DNA of 64,000 nucleotides from Paenibacillus radicis (ex Xue et al. 2023). Lineage in GTDB: Bacteria; Bacillota; Bacilli; Paenibacillales; NBRC-103111. The notes under the pieces are model-generated. The model was not told the origin of the DNA and ran no database searches. It saw only the letters and a list, made by a program, of their open reading frames with translations. This document shows positions 24,742-33,391 of this stretch, piece by piece; the first letter of the stretch is position 1; every line of letters starts with the position of its first letter. A program made the translations under genes and the position numbers. The stretch is from contig NZ_JANQBD010000028.1 of the NCBI RefSeq assembly GCF_024722015.1, forward strand, positions 1 to 64,000. The letters run 5' to 3'.

Positions 24742-25485
24742 ATGTTTTTGCGTGAAGCTACCATTCTGCGTGACAAGTTTCCTGCTGGCGGCCAGTATCC
24801 ATTTACAGTGCCTGCATTGGCGCAGACTAAAGGGCTTCCTTTCGGTGGGCCGGTTACTTTTTTCGTAGGGGAGAACGGATCGGGGAAATCAACCATGCTG
24901 GAGGCTATAGCCTGGCAATGTGGTTTCCATACAGCCGGAGGCAGCGCTAATCAGACCTATGAGCTGGATGGGACTGAGGCTGATTTCGGGCCTTACATCC
25001 GGTTAACCTGGAATCGCAAGGTGACGAGCGGCTTTTTTCTTCGAGCAGAATCGTTTTTTAATTTCGCTAATTATTTGGATCAGATGGTGCGGGAGCAGCC
25101 GCAATACCGACATGAATTTTATGCCCCGTACGGAGGCAAATCGCTGCATGAACAGTCGCATGGGGAATCTTTTCTATCGTTGTTCCGCAATCGATTTGGG
25201 AGAAGGGCCATTTATTTATTGGACGAGCCGGAAGCTGCGTTATCCCCAGCCCGTCAATTAAGCTTATTATCCGTATTTCACCGTTTAAGTCCGGACTCTC
25301 AATTTATTGTTGCGACGCATTCCCCCATTTTGCTGGGATTCCCGGGGGCGCAGATCTATTCGTTTGACGAGGGTCCTATACATGAGATTGCTTATGAAGA
25401 GACGTCGCATTATCAGCTGACACGCCGGTTTTTGGAAAATCGCGGAGCTATATTTCGGGAGCTGTTTGCCGAAGATGATGAATGA
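24742..25485 (+). CDS. Small AAA/ABC-type ATPase
   Basis: 247 residues with Walker A GENGSGKST (43-51), an ABC-like signature SHGES (139-143), Walker B IYLLDE (157-162) and the H-loop His193 (ATHSP). This is the AAA_21/SMC-like soluble ATPase type, not a transporter subunit: no permease is nearby. Similar stand-alone ATPases have poorly known roles in DNA or phage-related processes. The ATG at 24736 abuts the AGGAGGGG ribosome binding site, so 24742 is the start. Confidence 0.82.
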   Translation: MFLREATILRDKFPAGGQYPFTVPALAQTKGLPFGGPVTFFVGENGSGKSTMLEAIAWQCGFHTAGGSANQTYELDGTEADFGPYIRLTWNRKVTSGFFLRAESFFNFANYLDQMVREQPQYRHEFYAPYGGKSLHEQSHGESFLSLFRNRFGRRAIYLLDEPEAALSPARQLSLLSVFHRLSPDSQFIVATHSPILLGFPGAQIYSFDEGPIHEIAYEETSHYQLTRRFLENRGAIFRELFAEDDE

Positions 25486-25673
25486 ATAGGGCTGATAGCG
25501 GGCAGCCGAATTAGGTAATAGCAGAAGCTGTGTCGGTTCGCAGGAATAATTATTTAGAGGAATAATGGTTAAGGTGTTTGATTATTAAAGCCCCTTAATG
25601 TTAGGTGAGTAGATATTTCTGGATGCTTACGAAATTAGTTTCGACTTGGCGGAACTTTAGGGAGGTATATCAT

Positions 25674-26684
25674 TTGGAACGGAGATCGTTTGAGGCACTA
25701 ATGGTAAATAAGCAAGATGATCAGCTTGCTATAAGTTTGCAGGAGCTGCAGGTCGAGGATTTGCCTGCGGGCGAGGTGCTTATTCGTGTTCACTATTCGG
25801 GAGTGAACTATAAGGACGCACTCGCTTGCCGATTGGATGGCGGTATAGTCCGATCGTATCCGCATATCCCCGGCATCGATCTGGCCGGGGAGGTATGCAC
25901 CTCGGCAGACGCACGGTTTCATCCGGGCCAGAAGGTCATAGTGACCGGCTTCGGGCTGGGCGTCTCGCACTTCGGCGGATTCAGCGCCATGGCGCGTGTT
26001 CCCGCCGATTGGGTTGTGCCGCTGCCGGCAGGCTTGGAGCCGCGCGAAGCAATGGCGATAGGTACAGCCGGGTTAACGGCAGCGATCTCGATTGAGCGGA
26101 TGGAGCATAACGGGCTCCATCCCGCGCAAGGCCCTGTGCTGGTGACTGGAGCCACCGGCGGGGTTGGCAGTGTTGCCGTCGCGCTGCTGGCTGCGAGGGG
26201 CTACGAGGTTGCTGCGAGCACCGGCAAAGCGGAGGAGCATGATTACTTGCGGGCTCTGGGTGCCCGCGACATTGTTGGGCGCTTGAGCGCCGCAGCGGCA
26301 GGGGCCGTGGTCCCGGCGAAGCCGCTGGAGAAGCAGCAGTGGGCCGGCGCCGTTGACCCTGTCGGGGGCAGCGGGCTGGCATTCCTGCTGGCTTCCATCC
26401 GCTACGGCGGCTCCGTAGCGGTCAGCGGCCTCACTGGCGGCGGTACCGTTCCGACAACGGTACATCCGTTCATCCTGCGCGGCGTCAATCTGCTCGGTAT
26501 CGACTCCGTCCAATACCCTATAGAGCGCCGCAGCGCTTTGTGGGAACGGATGGCCGCTGAACTGAAATCCGACGGGCAGCTGGAGAGGATCGGCAGCCGT
26601 ACGATCCGCTTGCAGGATGTGCCTCATGCGGCGGAGGAGATATTGGCCGGACGTGTCAGAGGACGAATTGTAGTTGAATTATAG
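25674..26684 (+). CDS. Quinone oxidoreductase-like MDR protein, YhfP/YhdH (acryloyl-CoA reductase) type
   Basis: 336 residues. Medium-chain dehydrogenase fold without zinc ligands: GroES-like N-terminal half (VHYSGVNYKDALA, HIPGIDLAG), NADPH-binding VLVTGATGGVGSVAV, then QWAGAVDPVGG and GGSVAVSGLTGGG, which are hallmark motifs of the YhfP/YhdH/AcuI group. Known members reduce acryloyl-CoA or alpha,beta-unsaturated carbonyls. A TTG start at 25674 has GGGAGG 8 bases upstream; the longer frame from 25605 has no ribosome binding site. The middle of the gene is distinctly GC-rich compared with its neighbours. Confidence 0.87.
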   Translation: MERRSFEALMVNKQDDQLAISLQELQVEDLPAGEVLIRVHYSGVNYKDALACRLDGGIVRSYPHIPGIDLAGEVCTSADARFHPGQKVIVTGFGLGVSHFGGFSAMARVPADWVVPLPAGLEPREAMAIGTAGLTAAISIERMEHNGLHPAQGPVLVTGATGGVGSVAVALLAARGYEVAASTGKAEEHDYLRALGARDIVGRLSAAAAGAVVPAKPLEKQQWAGAVDPVGGSGLAFLLASIRYGGSVAVSGLTGGGTVPTTVHPFILRGVNLLGIDSVQYPIERRSALWERMAAELKSDGQLERIGSRTIRLQDVPHAAEEILAGRVRGRIVVEL

Positions 26685-26707
26685 CTCTTAGCCTTCATTC
26701 ATCATAA

Positions 26708-26755
26708 AAAAGAAGCCTCAGTCCCACATTGAATAATGGTTCTGAGGCCTTCTTC
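26708..26755. terminator. Terminator between convergent genes
   Basis: GAAGCCTCAG (26712-26721) pairs with CTGAGGCCTTC (26742-26752) with a small bulge; A-rich before, T-rich after. Confidence 0.65.
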
Positions 26756-26857
26756 CGCTTTGCTGCCCTTACGGCCGCTCAATTTTAATTGTGGAAACCA
26801 TGCAGCAGCAGGTTTGACTGAGGGTGGTGAGGCTCAATGGGTGCTGGGCTTCACCGA

Positions 26858-27733
26858 TCAGCATTCCGCCCCAGTCATTTCATTGGTGAACATTTTCTTA
26901 TACTCAAGCGGCGTCAGCTTCTTGGCTGATTCCGCTGCATAGTGGATCTGCATCGCCCGACGTCTTTTCACCGAAAAATTCGGTGGTGTCCCATGATGCA
27001 GGAGGCCTGAGAATAAAAGCGCACCGCCCGGCTTTAATGGAACAGCGACATCACGCTCGACCTGCACGCTCAGGTCACATAGCTGCCAATCACGGACAGC
27101 ATAATGAGGAACGGCACCATCCCGATGGGAGTATGGAATGACGTGCATACAGCCGTTGTCCAACTCAGCTGGATCGAGTGCAATCCATATACCGATTACG
27201 GATTTGTCGAAAGCGAGTGGGCCGTAGGCCATATCCTGATGCCATGGCTTCTCGGCACCGCCTGTAGGCGGTTTCAAAATGGCTTGATCCTGCGCGACCT
27301 TAGCTTCTTCACCGAACAACTGTGCCATGACTCCCATGATACCGTCTTGAAAGGCCACATGTCTGAGCCGCGGCTCATGGTCAATATAATCATATATTTT
27401 GCGGGCTGCAAGCTCTCTTTCTTCATCAGAATGAAGCTGGGATTTTGGCTTGACGTACTGCACCTTGGAGCCTAATGAACGCTCATAGAGGATATCCATT
27501 AAGGCTTCTAACGAGTCCTTAATTTCCTTTTCATCCAATACTTCATCAATAACTAAATAACCGCGTTCCCAAAATTGTCTCACATGCTGTTCGGTAAAGT
27601 CTTGTATCGTTCGGATGCGGTCCGATTCAATAGAATCGTAGCGGTACAGCTTCTCGGCGATGTCTTGGGCTAATTGCTGCTCATCTTGATTTTCGTAAGA
27701 GTATAAGGTTCTTGGCTCCTTGGCTTCGTTCAT
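26858..27733 (-). CDS. Phytanoyl-CoA dioxygenase (PhyH) family protein
   Basis: 291 residues. Fe(II)/2-oxoglutarate oxygenase fold: iron ligands His165 and Asp167 (PWHQDMAYG) and distal His247 (LLHHGTPPN), with basic residues RRR (257-259) positioned to bind 2-oxoglutarate. PhyH proteins hydroxylate diverse small molecules; the substrate is unknown. GGAGG lies 9 bases before the start. An AraC-type regulator gene with a cupin sensor domain lies 105 bases upstream on the same strand, a common arrangement for inducible catabolic oxygenases in Paenibacillus (inference). Confidence 0.87.
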   Translation of the reverse strand: MNEAKEPRTLYSYENQDEQQLAQDIAEKLYRYDSIESDRIRTIQDFTEQHVRQFWERGYLVIDEVLDEKEIKDSLEALMDILYERSLGSKVQYVKPKSQLHSDEERELAARKIYDYIDHEPRLRHVAFQDGIMGVMAQLFGEEAKVAQDQAILKPPTGGAEKPWHQDMAYGPLAFDKSVIGIWIALDPAELDNGCMHVIPYSHRDGAVPHYAVRDWQLCDLSVQVERDVAVPLKPGGALLFSGLLHHGTPPNFSVKRRRAMQIHYAAESAKKLTPLEYKKMFTNEMTGAEC

Positions 27734-27838
27734 TTTGTTACGGCCTCCTTCATCTTCTGCTTGAATTTATCATACCAAGCAGAAGGGGGCATAGAAATGA
27801 AGGCAGAATACGTTTTTTTATACTTAAACCGATATCAG

Positions 27839-28726
27839 TTAATTTTCGTTGTCATTGTCCTCATCGTTGTGATTGACACTGCCGTGAGCGCGGGAGGGCT
27901 CTGTTCCCCACTTGTACTTGGATGGCGGAGCTCCATAATGTTCCTTGAATTGCTTGCTGAATAAATAAACGTTGGCATAACCCAAAGACTCTGCAACCTG
28001 AGATACGTTCATGGGAGTTTCCATAAGCAGATGCACAGCTCTTTCCAAACGAACATCGGTGATGTATTGCTTGATGGAGGTACCGGTGTACTTCTTGAAC
28101 AAAATGCTTAAATATTCTGCAGAAAGCTGAACATGATCCGCAATTTCCTGATGCGACATTCTTCTTCCAACGTCCTCACGGATATAACCGATCACGCGTG
28201 CGATCACTTGCTTTTGCTTGCCGGCCGATGAGGTTTGCTCCTCCTGCTGCCGACGGTACAGATACAGCATAATTTGTTTGAGCATCAGGTTATACTCGAT
28301 ATCCGACCAAGCGCCATTGTTGTATACGACTTGCAGCAATCGGTTTAACAGCATTTCTATAAACAACGTATCACTTACTAATGTATGGCGATCAGGAAGC
28401 AGCGAGGCATCAAAGGGCTTTTTTGAAATCAAATCCGTCAGATTAAAATGGATGAAAATAACGGTCAGCCGATCGTTTAAATCCTGTGTTGCCTCTGTTA
28501 TATCGCCTGGACGAATAAGAAAACAGCTGCCTTTTTGGATCGGATACGAGACTCCATTTATTGTCATAGTTCCCTTGCCAGCAACGGCATACCATAGATC
28601 GTAATCCTGTAGCGGCTGGTGGGGTCGCCAATGCCATGCTGGCTCACAGCGAGCCTTGCCCGCATTGGAGCTGCGTTCAAAGCTCGCGTTGAGAAGCGGG
28701 AAATCTTCTATCGGGTGCTTGTCCAT
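27839..28726 (-). CDS. AraC-family transcriptional regulator with cupin domain
   Basis: 295 residues. N-terminal cupin-like ligand domain (about 20-150; GTMTINGVSYPIQKGSCFLI, RPGDI) and C-terminal AraC double helix-turn-helix (about 190-285; SHQEIADHVQLSAEYLSILF, MNVSQVAESLGYANVYLFSK). AGGAGAAG precedes the start. It lies upstream of, and in line with, the PhyH oxygenase gene and probably regulates it. The ligand is unknown. Confidence 0.87.
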   Translation of the reverse strand: MDKHPIEDFPLLNASFERSSNAGKARCEPAWHWRPHQPLQDYDLWYAVAGKGTMTINGVSYPIQKGSCFLIRPGDITEATQDLNDRLTVIFIHFNLTDLISKKPFDASLLPDRHTLVSDTLFIEMLLNRLLQVVYNNGAWSDIEYNLMLKQIMLYLYRRQQEEQTSSAGKQKQVIARVIGYIREDVGRRMSHQEIADHVQLSAEYLSILFKKYTGTSIKQYITDVRLERAVHLLMETPMNVSQVAESLGYANVYLFSKQFKEHYGAPPSKYKWGTEPSRAHGSVNHNDEDNDNEN

Positions 28727-28853
28727 CGCGGACTTCTCCTATTCTAATAGCTTTATTAAGCTCCGATTTCTTCAAGCCTGGACTGTAACTATTTCCCTGT
28801 TGCTCTCGTTATAGAAAAGAAAGCATCCTATTAAATTGAAAAGGGGGATCTTT

Positions 28854-29351
28854 ATGGAGGTACGCACGGTATATTTCTCCGACCGATTTTTCTCGACCGG
28901 GTTGACAGATATTCGTGATGAGCACAACAACAAAATGGGCGAGCTTGATCTGCAAAGCATGTTCTCTTCGGGTATTCATGTACTCGATGATCGGGGGCGT
29001 ATGACTTATAGCGGTAAATTCCGCTTTTTCTCCAATACATGGTTAGTACTGGACCGAGACGGTGATGAGATCGGTGCTCTTAAAGCAAAGATGGCTTTTT
29101 TCAAAAAGCATTATGCGTATGTCGGTCATCACGGAGAGCTTCGGATTGAGGCTCCTGCTTTCTCCAAGGAATATACGGTTACGACAGTCAGTGGTGAAGT
29201 AGTAGCAGAATTCGCTAGAACGGATGGAATGTTCTCTTCAGGCGCCTTTGCTTTGAGGAATCTTTCCGCCCTGCCCATAGAAGAGCTTATCCTGGTTGTT
29301 ATGGGAGTTCATGCCATCCAAAAAAGGCAGAGCGCTGCGGCCAGCACCTAA
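28854..29351 (+). CDS. LURP-one-related / tubby-like (YxjI-type) protein
   Basis: 165 residues forming the repeated beta-strand pattern of the LURP-one-related family: paired 'SDRFFSTG...VLDDRGRMTYSG' and later 'WLVLDRDGDEIGALKAK' segments, then a hydrophobic helix near the C terminus (ALPIEELILVVMGVHAIQ). These proteins are distant relatives of scramblases and tubby domains; function in bacteria unknown. AAAGGGGG 8-10 bases before 28854 sets the start. Divergent from the AraC gene. Confidence 0.72.
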   Translation: MEVRTVYFSDRFFSTGLTDIRDEHNNKMGELDLQSMFSSGIHVLDDRGRMTYSGKFRFFSNTWLVLDRDGDEIGALKAKMAFFKKHYAYVGHHGELRIEAPAFSKEYTVTTVSGEVVAEFARTDGMFSSGAFALRNLSALPIEELILVVMGVHAIQKRQSAAAST

Positions 29352-29484
29352 TTGTCAATATATCACACAGGACACTGCGAATGAACCAACAAATATGCTG
29401 AGGCTTAGGAAAAAAAGTGCATGGAAGAGAGAGCATTGGGAAATCTAGAACTATTAGGAATGACAATATGCGGGGTGCTCTTTC

Positions 29485-30474
29485 ATGCCAATGGTCGAAT
29501 TGAACGGAACACAGATTCATTATCAAACAGAGGGGAACGGGGTGCCGATTGTTTGCATCCATCCTCCGATGATTTCCAGTAACTGCTTTACCTACTTGCG
29601 TCAGCAACTGGCCGATACTTTTCAGATCATTACATTCGATATTCGAGGACATGGAGCAAGCGAGCCGTCCGAACGAAAGGTAACCTATCCGCTTATTGTC
29701 GGGGACATCAGGCAGCTGCTGGATGCCCTTCACTTACCTTCGGCTTACCTGTGCGGATATTCTACCGGCGGGTCAGTCGCTTTGCAAGCGATGCTAACTT
29801 ACCCGGATCGTTTTCTCGGGGGGATTCTGCTCAGCTCGATGCCGGAAATGAGCGATTGGTACAATCGGGCCTGGATATGGGCGGCGATTCAAGTATCTCG
29901 GCTTAAAGGCAAGCATCTAATGGCGGCTGTGATGTCGGCGGGGAATGCGGATAAGATGCAGACGTTCCAACGTTTGTATAGACAAGCTATACAAGGGCAT
30001 ATCCGCAACAGTCAACAATATTTCGAATACAGCCTGAGTTTCAATTGCACGAAGCGGCTCCATGAAATTGACTCCCCGATACAGCTGATCTATGGGCAAA
30101 AGGATAGGAGATTCCACCGATATGCCCATATGCTGAAGCGTAATTTGGCACAAAGTACCTTGCAATTTATCGCTAACGCCAATCATCAGCTGCCCATTAA
30201 GAATGGGGTGGAGCTCTCCGGGATGATTCGCTCGTGGATTGAGCTTGCAGAAGATGAACGCTGGCGTGAGTCCAAGCATAGACAGGTGCTTACGCATGAG
30301 CATGTGAACGACAATGAGCTTGAGAGTCAATACGATCTTGAGAATGAATATGGGAATCACAATGAGCAAATAGCGCACTTTGCGGATAAAGAATTCACTA
30401 AGGCTCTGGAAGCGCAAATTGCAGAACTATCGGAGCAACAACCAGATCAGCACGAGAAGCATGAAGATTATTAA
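29485..30474 (+). CDS. Alpha/beta hydrolase with charged C-terminal extension
   Basis: 329 residues. Fold motifs: DIRGHGASE, nucleophile Ser93 in GYSTG, Asp207 (GQKDRR) and His234 (NANHQLP). The core ends near residue 250; the last 75 residues are rich in Glu, His, Asn and Gln, unlike normal hydrolases, and are probably disordered. Esterase, lactonase or peroxidase-like activity cannot be distinguished. Followed by a strong inverted repeat at 30506-30564. Confidence 0.85.
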   Translation: MPMVELNGTQIHYQTEGNGVPIVCIHPPMISSNCFTYLRQQLADTFQIITFDIRGHGASEPSERKVTYPLIVGDIRQLLDALHLPSAYLCGYSTGGSVALQAMLTYPDRFLGGILLSSMPEMSDWYNRAWIWAAIQVSRLKGKHLMAAVMSAGNADKMQTFQRLYRQAIQGHIRNSQQYFEYSLSFNCTKRLHEIDSPIQLIYGQKDRRFHRYAHMLKRNLAQSTLQFIANANHQLPIKNGVELSGMIRSWIELAEDERWRESKHRQVLTHEHVNDNELESQYDLENEYGNHNEQIAHFADKEFTKALEAQIAELSEQQPDQHEKHEDY

Positions 30475-30505
30475 GCTAATAGATTAACGCTTTTATGGGT
30501 AGAAA

Positions 30506-30564
30506 TGGAACGGATGTACAGCTCCCCTCGCAGGTTCGGTGAAGGGAGCTGTACATCCGTTCCA
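30506..30564. terminator. Perfect 21-bp inverted repeat between convergent genes
   Basis: Arms 30506-30526 and 30544-30564 are perfect reverse complements, with a 17-base loop. No long T run follows, so termination strength is uncertain; the position between convergent genes fits a bidirectional terminator. Confidence 0.6.
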
Positions 30565-30628
30565 CTAGAAAGTCCAACTGCCTTGTCACTTTGTAACCAA
30601 CGATATCTCCCCTGACCAAGCGGTCACA

Positions 30629-32041
30629 TCAATCGACATCCATATGAACTAGAGTATTGCTGCTCTGCCAAGAATTTTGAGATATATATAATGATTGATC
30701 AACGAAATAAAGCGCCGCTGAACGCGCTTCCCCCAATCCTGAAAGTCCGGTTCCATCTATTCGCAGCTTATCCATATAGGCCGAGCTATGAATGCCAAAG
30801 GTTCCGTTCATCATATAAATCCAGCCTTGGCGGTAGTGCAGAGTTGTTATCCAATGATCCGAAGTATAAAGGGGAATGATTACAGAACCATCTGCGCTCA
30901 TTTTATTTAACTGTTTTCCGTAATCACCGACATAGTAGATCCAATCATCGATAGCAATTGCTCTGGTTACATTGTATTGAAGCTTGCTTTGCTCATAACC
31001 ATCGAGGTTCATTCGGTATAGGTTAGAGGGTTCATCGTCACTTTCCTGCATCAGAAAATAGATCTGCCCGGCATTTATGAAGAAGGGATACATCCTTATC
31101 CCGCTGACAAGCTCTTGATCGTCCGACCCATCGATGTTCATTTTATGGATGGTTTCCTTCGTTTGATTGCTGCGGATATAATAAATCCAATCGCCCTGCA
31201 CCCATATTTGTGCAGTGGACACAGCGGATACCTGTGAGCGTTGGGTTCCGTCGGTCTTTATTTTGTATATACCGTCCATTTTATTCGTATAGTACAGCCA
31301 ATCACCCACGATGTTGATGAATCTTGCATTGTCGTCAGATAGCTTCACTTCTCCGGTACCGTCCTTTTTCACCTTCACAAGCCGATTAGGCCCTTCATAA
31401 CTCCCTTCTGGATTCATATAAATCCAATCGCCTTGAACCGCAAGCTGACCAGAATTGGCGACATTCAAAACGTCAGTCTGCTTCGTTTGGTTGTTCGACA
31501 TTCCGCCGCACGACTCGATTCCGAATCCGCGATCCATGTTCCCCCAGCTTGTTTTCCAGCCGAATTCGTCGTTTGTAAATTTCCAGCTCATTGGAAAATA
31601 AGTTATACTCCGATACAACAGCAATGGATAAGGTTCTTCTGCGTTAATAATTGCTTTTCCGTTCACTTGGACATGGAATGGAACGAGAACAGCTGATTGG
31701 CTGTTGTCATTCGATTGGATCTGCGGAATTAAATCTTGCTTAAGCGGTACGCAGGCAACATTCTTTTTCAGCGATAGTCCGTTGGCTGCGTCCCAATGGA
31801 GCGATAAACCAAGTGCGGAGGTATTGTTCCATGTCATAGGGAAATAAGTGACGTCTTTGTAGATCAAAAGGGGGTACTCACTGTGCCGCAAATCCATAAC
31901 AGTGCCGTTCACAGTAACGGGAAATTGGGGAAAGCTCACTTGAACATCAAGTGGAGCTGCTGCCTGTGAAACAGGAATATGCCAAGCTAATGACAAGCTG
32001 ATTAACAGCGTGATGAGGCTGAGGTTTATTTTATTAAGCAT
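30629..32041 (-). CDS. Exported DUF5050-like beta-propeller protein
   Basis: 470 residues. Signal peptide 1-28; two related 'stalk'-like modules (about 35-95 and 125-185), each with an LLIYKDVTYFPM-type strand pair; then about six repeats of the DUF5050 propeller kind ('GDWIYY...KMN.DG'). Extracytoplasmic; probably a binding or sensor protein. No anchoring motif was seen, so it is probably secreted. No operon partners. Confidence 0.78.
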   Translation of the reverse strand: MLNKINLSLITLLISLSLAWHIPVSQAAAPLDVQVSFPQFPVTVNGTVMDLRHSEYPLLIYKDVTYFPMTWNNTSALGLSLHWDAANGLSLKKNVACVPLKQDLIPQIQSNDNSQSAVLVPFHVQVNGKAIINAEEPYPLLLYRSITYFPMSWKFTNDEFGWKTSWGNMDRGFGIESCGGMSNNQTKQTDVLNVANSGQLAVQGDWIYMNPEGSYEGPNRLVKVKKDGTGEVKLSDDNARFINIVGDWLYYTNKMDGIYKIKTDGTQRSQVSAVSTAQIWVQGDWIYYIRSNQTKETIHKMNIDGSDDQELVSGIRMYPFFINAGQIYFLMQESDDEPSNLYRMNLDGYEQSKLQYNVTRAIAIDDWIYYVGDYGKQLNKMSADGSVIIPLYTSDHWITTLHYRQGWIYMMNGTFGIHSSAYMDKLRIDGTGLSGLGEARSAALYFVDQSLYISQNSWQSSNTLVHMDVD

Positions 32042-32273
32042 AGAGCACTCCTTTTAAAAAACGAATAGTTATTTCTTAATCTTTTAACGTGAAATCAGTT
32101 GCTATAGTTACACCAAAAGAGGATGAAAATAGAAATTGTTACAAGAAGGGAGATCAAAGGAATCTGGGGCGAAGGTAAATAGTATCCAAGCGGCCATGCA
32201 GAGGAATTAGTTAAAGGTTGCAGCAGATATAACATTTTATGGTATATTGGAAGAAAAAGGAGTTCGAGATTTT

Positions 32274-33032
32274 ATGAGGAAAACTATTATTGTTCTTTCT
32301 ATTATCCTGATAATCGGGTCAACTGCGACGGCAGTTGCCGCTTCCGCTGAAGCTGTGCAGGCGACCGTTGCCAAGTTTGTATTTAAAGTGAATGGTGTAG
32401 AGAAGGAATTAAAGTACAGCCCTTTAGTAGTGGATGGAACTTCATATTTACCTGTACGAGAGGTTGCTGACCTGCTCGGATACGAGCTTGGTTATGAAGA
32501 TACAACGGGAACAATCAGTTTCGAGCAAAAGCAGGATAAGAGCAATCCGTATCAAGAGTTGACCGAAGCTCCAGACTTATCAGAATGGATCAATGTTCTT
32601 GATTTGATTCGATTTTATGAGGGAAATGATATTAAAGCCTCTTTATCTGGTGATAACTCCGTTACAAATCTAAATATAGGTGCTTTTGGAATTGGCTTCC
32701 CTTTTTCATTCGAAGATCAGTACAAGCAGGGGGATGTCCCTAAGTTATACCAGAAATACAAGGGGAAGCTCTCTATGTTAGTTTACAAAAACAATATCCA
32801 CGTCAAAAAGTCCAACATTAAAGATTTAGGTTTTCCTATTGAAGATGAATGGATGCCGGCAGCGGATTTAACGAAAACTTCTACAAAATTTGATTTCAGT
32901 TTACTTAATGGCGTAGGGAAATTGAAGCCAGTGTTTCTATACACCGAACAAGGGATCATACGTGCCATGAACTCCAAAGCGGGGATTTTACTCAACAAAG
33001 AAGACTTAAAAGCAAGAGGACTAATTAATTAA
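32274..33032 (+). CDS. Exported stalk-domain (CuAO N-terminal-like) protein
   Basis: 252 residues. Signal peptide 1-24, then a copper-amine-oxidase-like stalk domain (KFVFKVNGVEKELKYSPLVV, YLPVREVADLLGYEL) at about 35-90, then about 160 residues I do not recognise. Such domains are very common on exported Paenibacillus proteins and are thought to mediate wall attachment or ligand binding. AAAGGAG lies 11-13 bases before 32274. A tetranucleotide repeat starts at the stop codon. Confidence 0.75.
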   Translation: MRKTIIVLSIILIIGSTATAVAASAEAVQATVAKFVFKVNGVEKELKYSPLVVDGTSYLPVREVADLLGYELGYEDTTGTISFEQKQDKSNPYQELTEAPDLSEWINVLDLIRFYEGNDIKASLSGDNSVTNLNIGAFGIGFPFSFEDQYKQGDVPKLYQKYKGKLSMLVYKNNIHVKKSNIKDLGFPIEDEWMPAADLTKTSTKFDFSLLNGVGKLKPVFLYTEQGIIRAMNSKAGILLNKEDLKARGLIN

Positions 33033-33049
33033 TTAATTAATTAATTAAT
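33022..33049. repeat. (TAAT)7 microsatellite over the stop codon
   Basis: Seven copies of TAAT cover the last codons and stop of the stalk-domain gene. Every reading frame contains TAA within 12 bases, so copy-number change would alter at most a few terminal residues. Confidence 0.8.
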
Positions 33050-33391
33050 AGTGTCAAGCGATGACAAATTGTGTAGCTGGAAGAAAATAGTACTGTGATT
33101 AAAATAGAATGAAGAGTATGAATAAAACCGCCCACATCTGGACGGTTTTATCCGTATTTACAGCAGTATGTTCACCAAAGTCAGTTCTCGATCTTTAACT
33201 CGAAAAGCAATCTCTAAGGTTTGGCAGCAGCGCGAACTGGATTCCAGTTGTTTTTACGCAATTCATTAGCTAGGATAGTCTGCATCATAAGACCCAAATA
33301 TTTACTATTCAAGCAACTTTTCTTTATGCATAAGCGTCAATAGAGAAACGGGATTTAGAACAATTTCCCATGAATGGAGAGGAGAAATACG
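33033..33391. other. 359-base spacer before the MoxR/VWA cluster
   Basis: Contains the (TAAT) tract, a terminator hairpin at 33122-33151 and an A/T-rich region that should hold the cluster promoter; I could not pick unambiguous -35/-10 boxes. Confidence 0.5.
33122..33151. terminator. Terminator of the stalk-domain gene
   Basis: ATAAAACCG (33122-33130) and CGGTTTTAT (33143-33151) form a perfect 9-bp stem with additional CC/GG pairing inside. Confidence 0.7.

Noticed and set aside
33215..33290. Minus-strand fragment reading ILANELRKNNWNPVRAAAKP, resembling a Fis-type helix-turn-helix start
   Set aside because: Only about 25 codons, ends before the recognition helix, no start signal; similarity too short to support.
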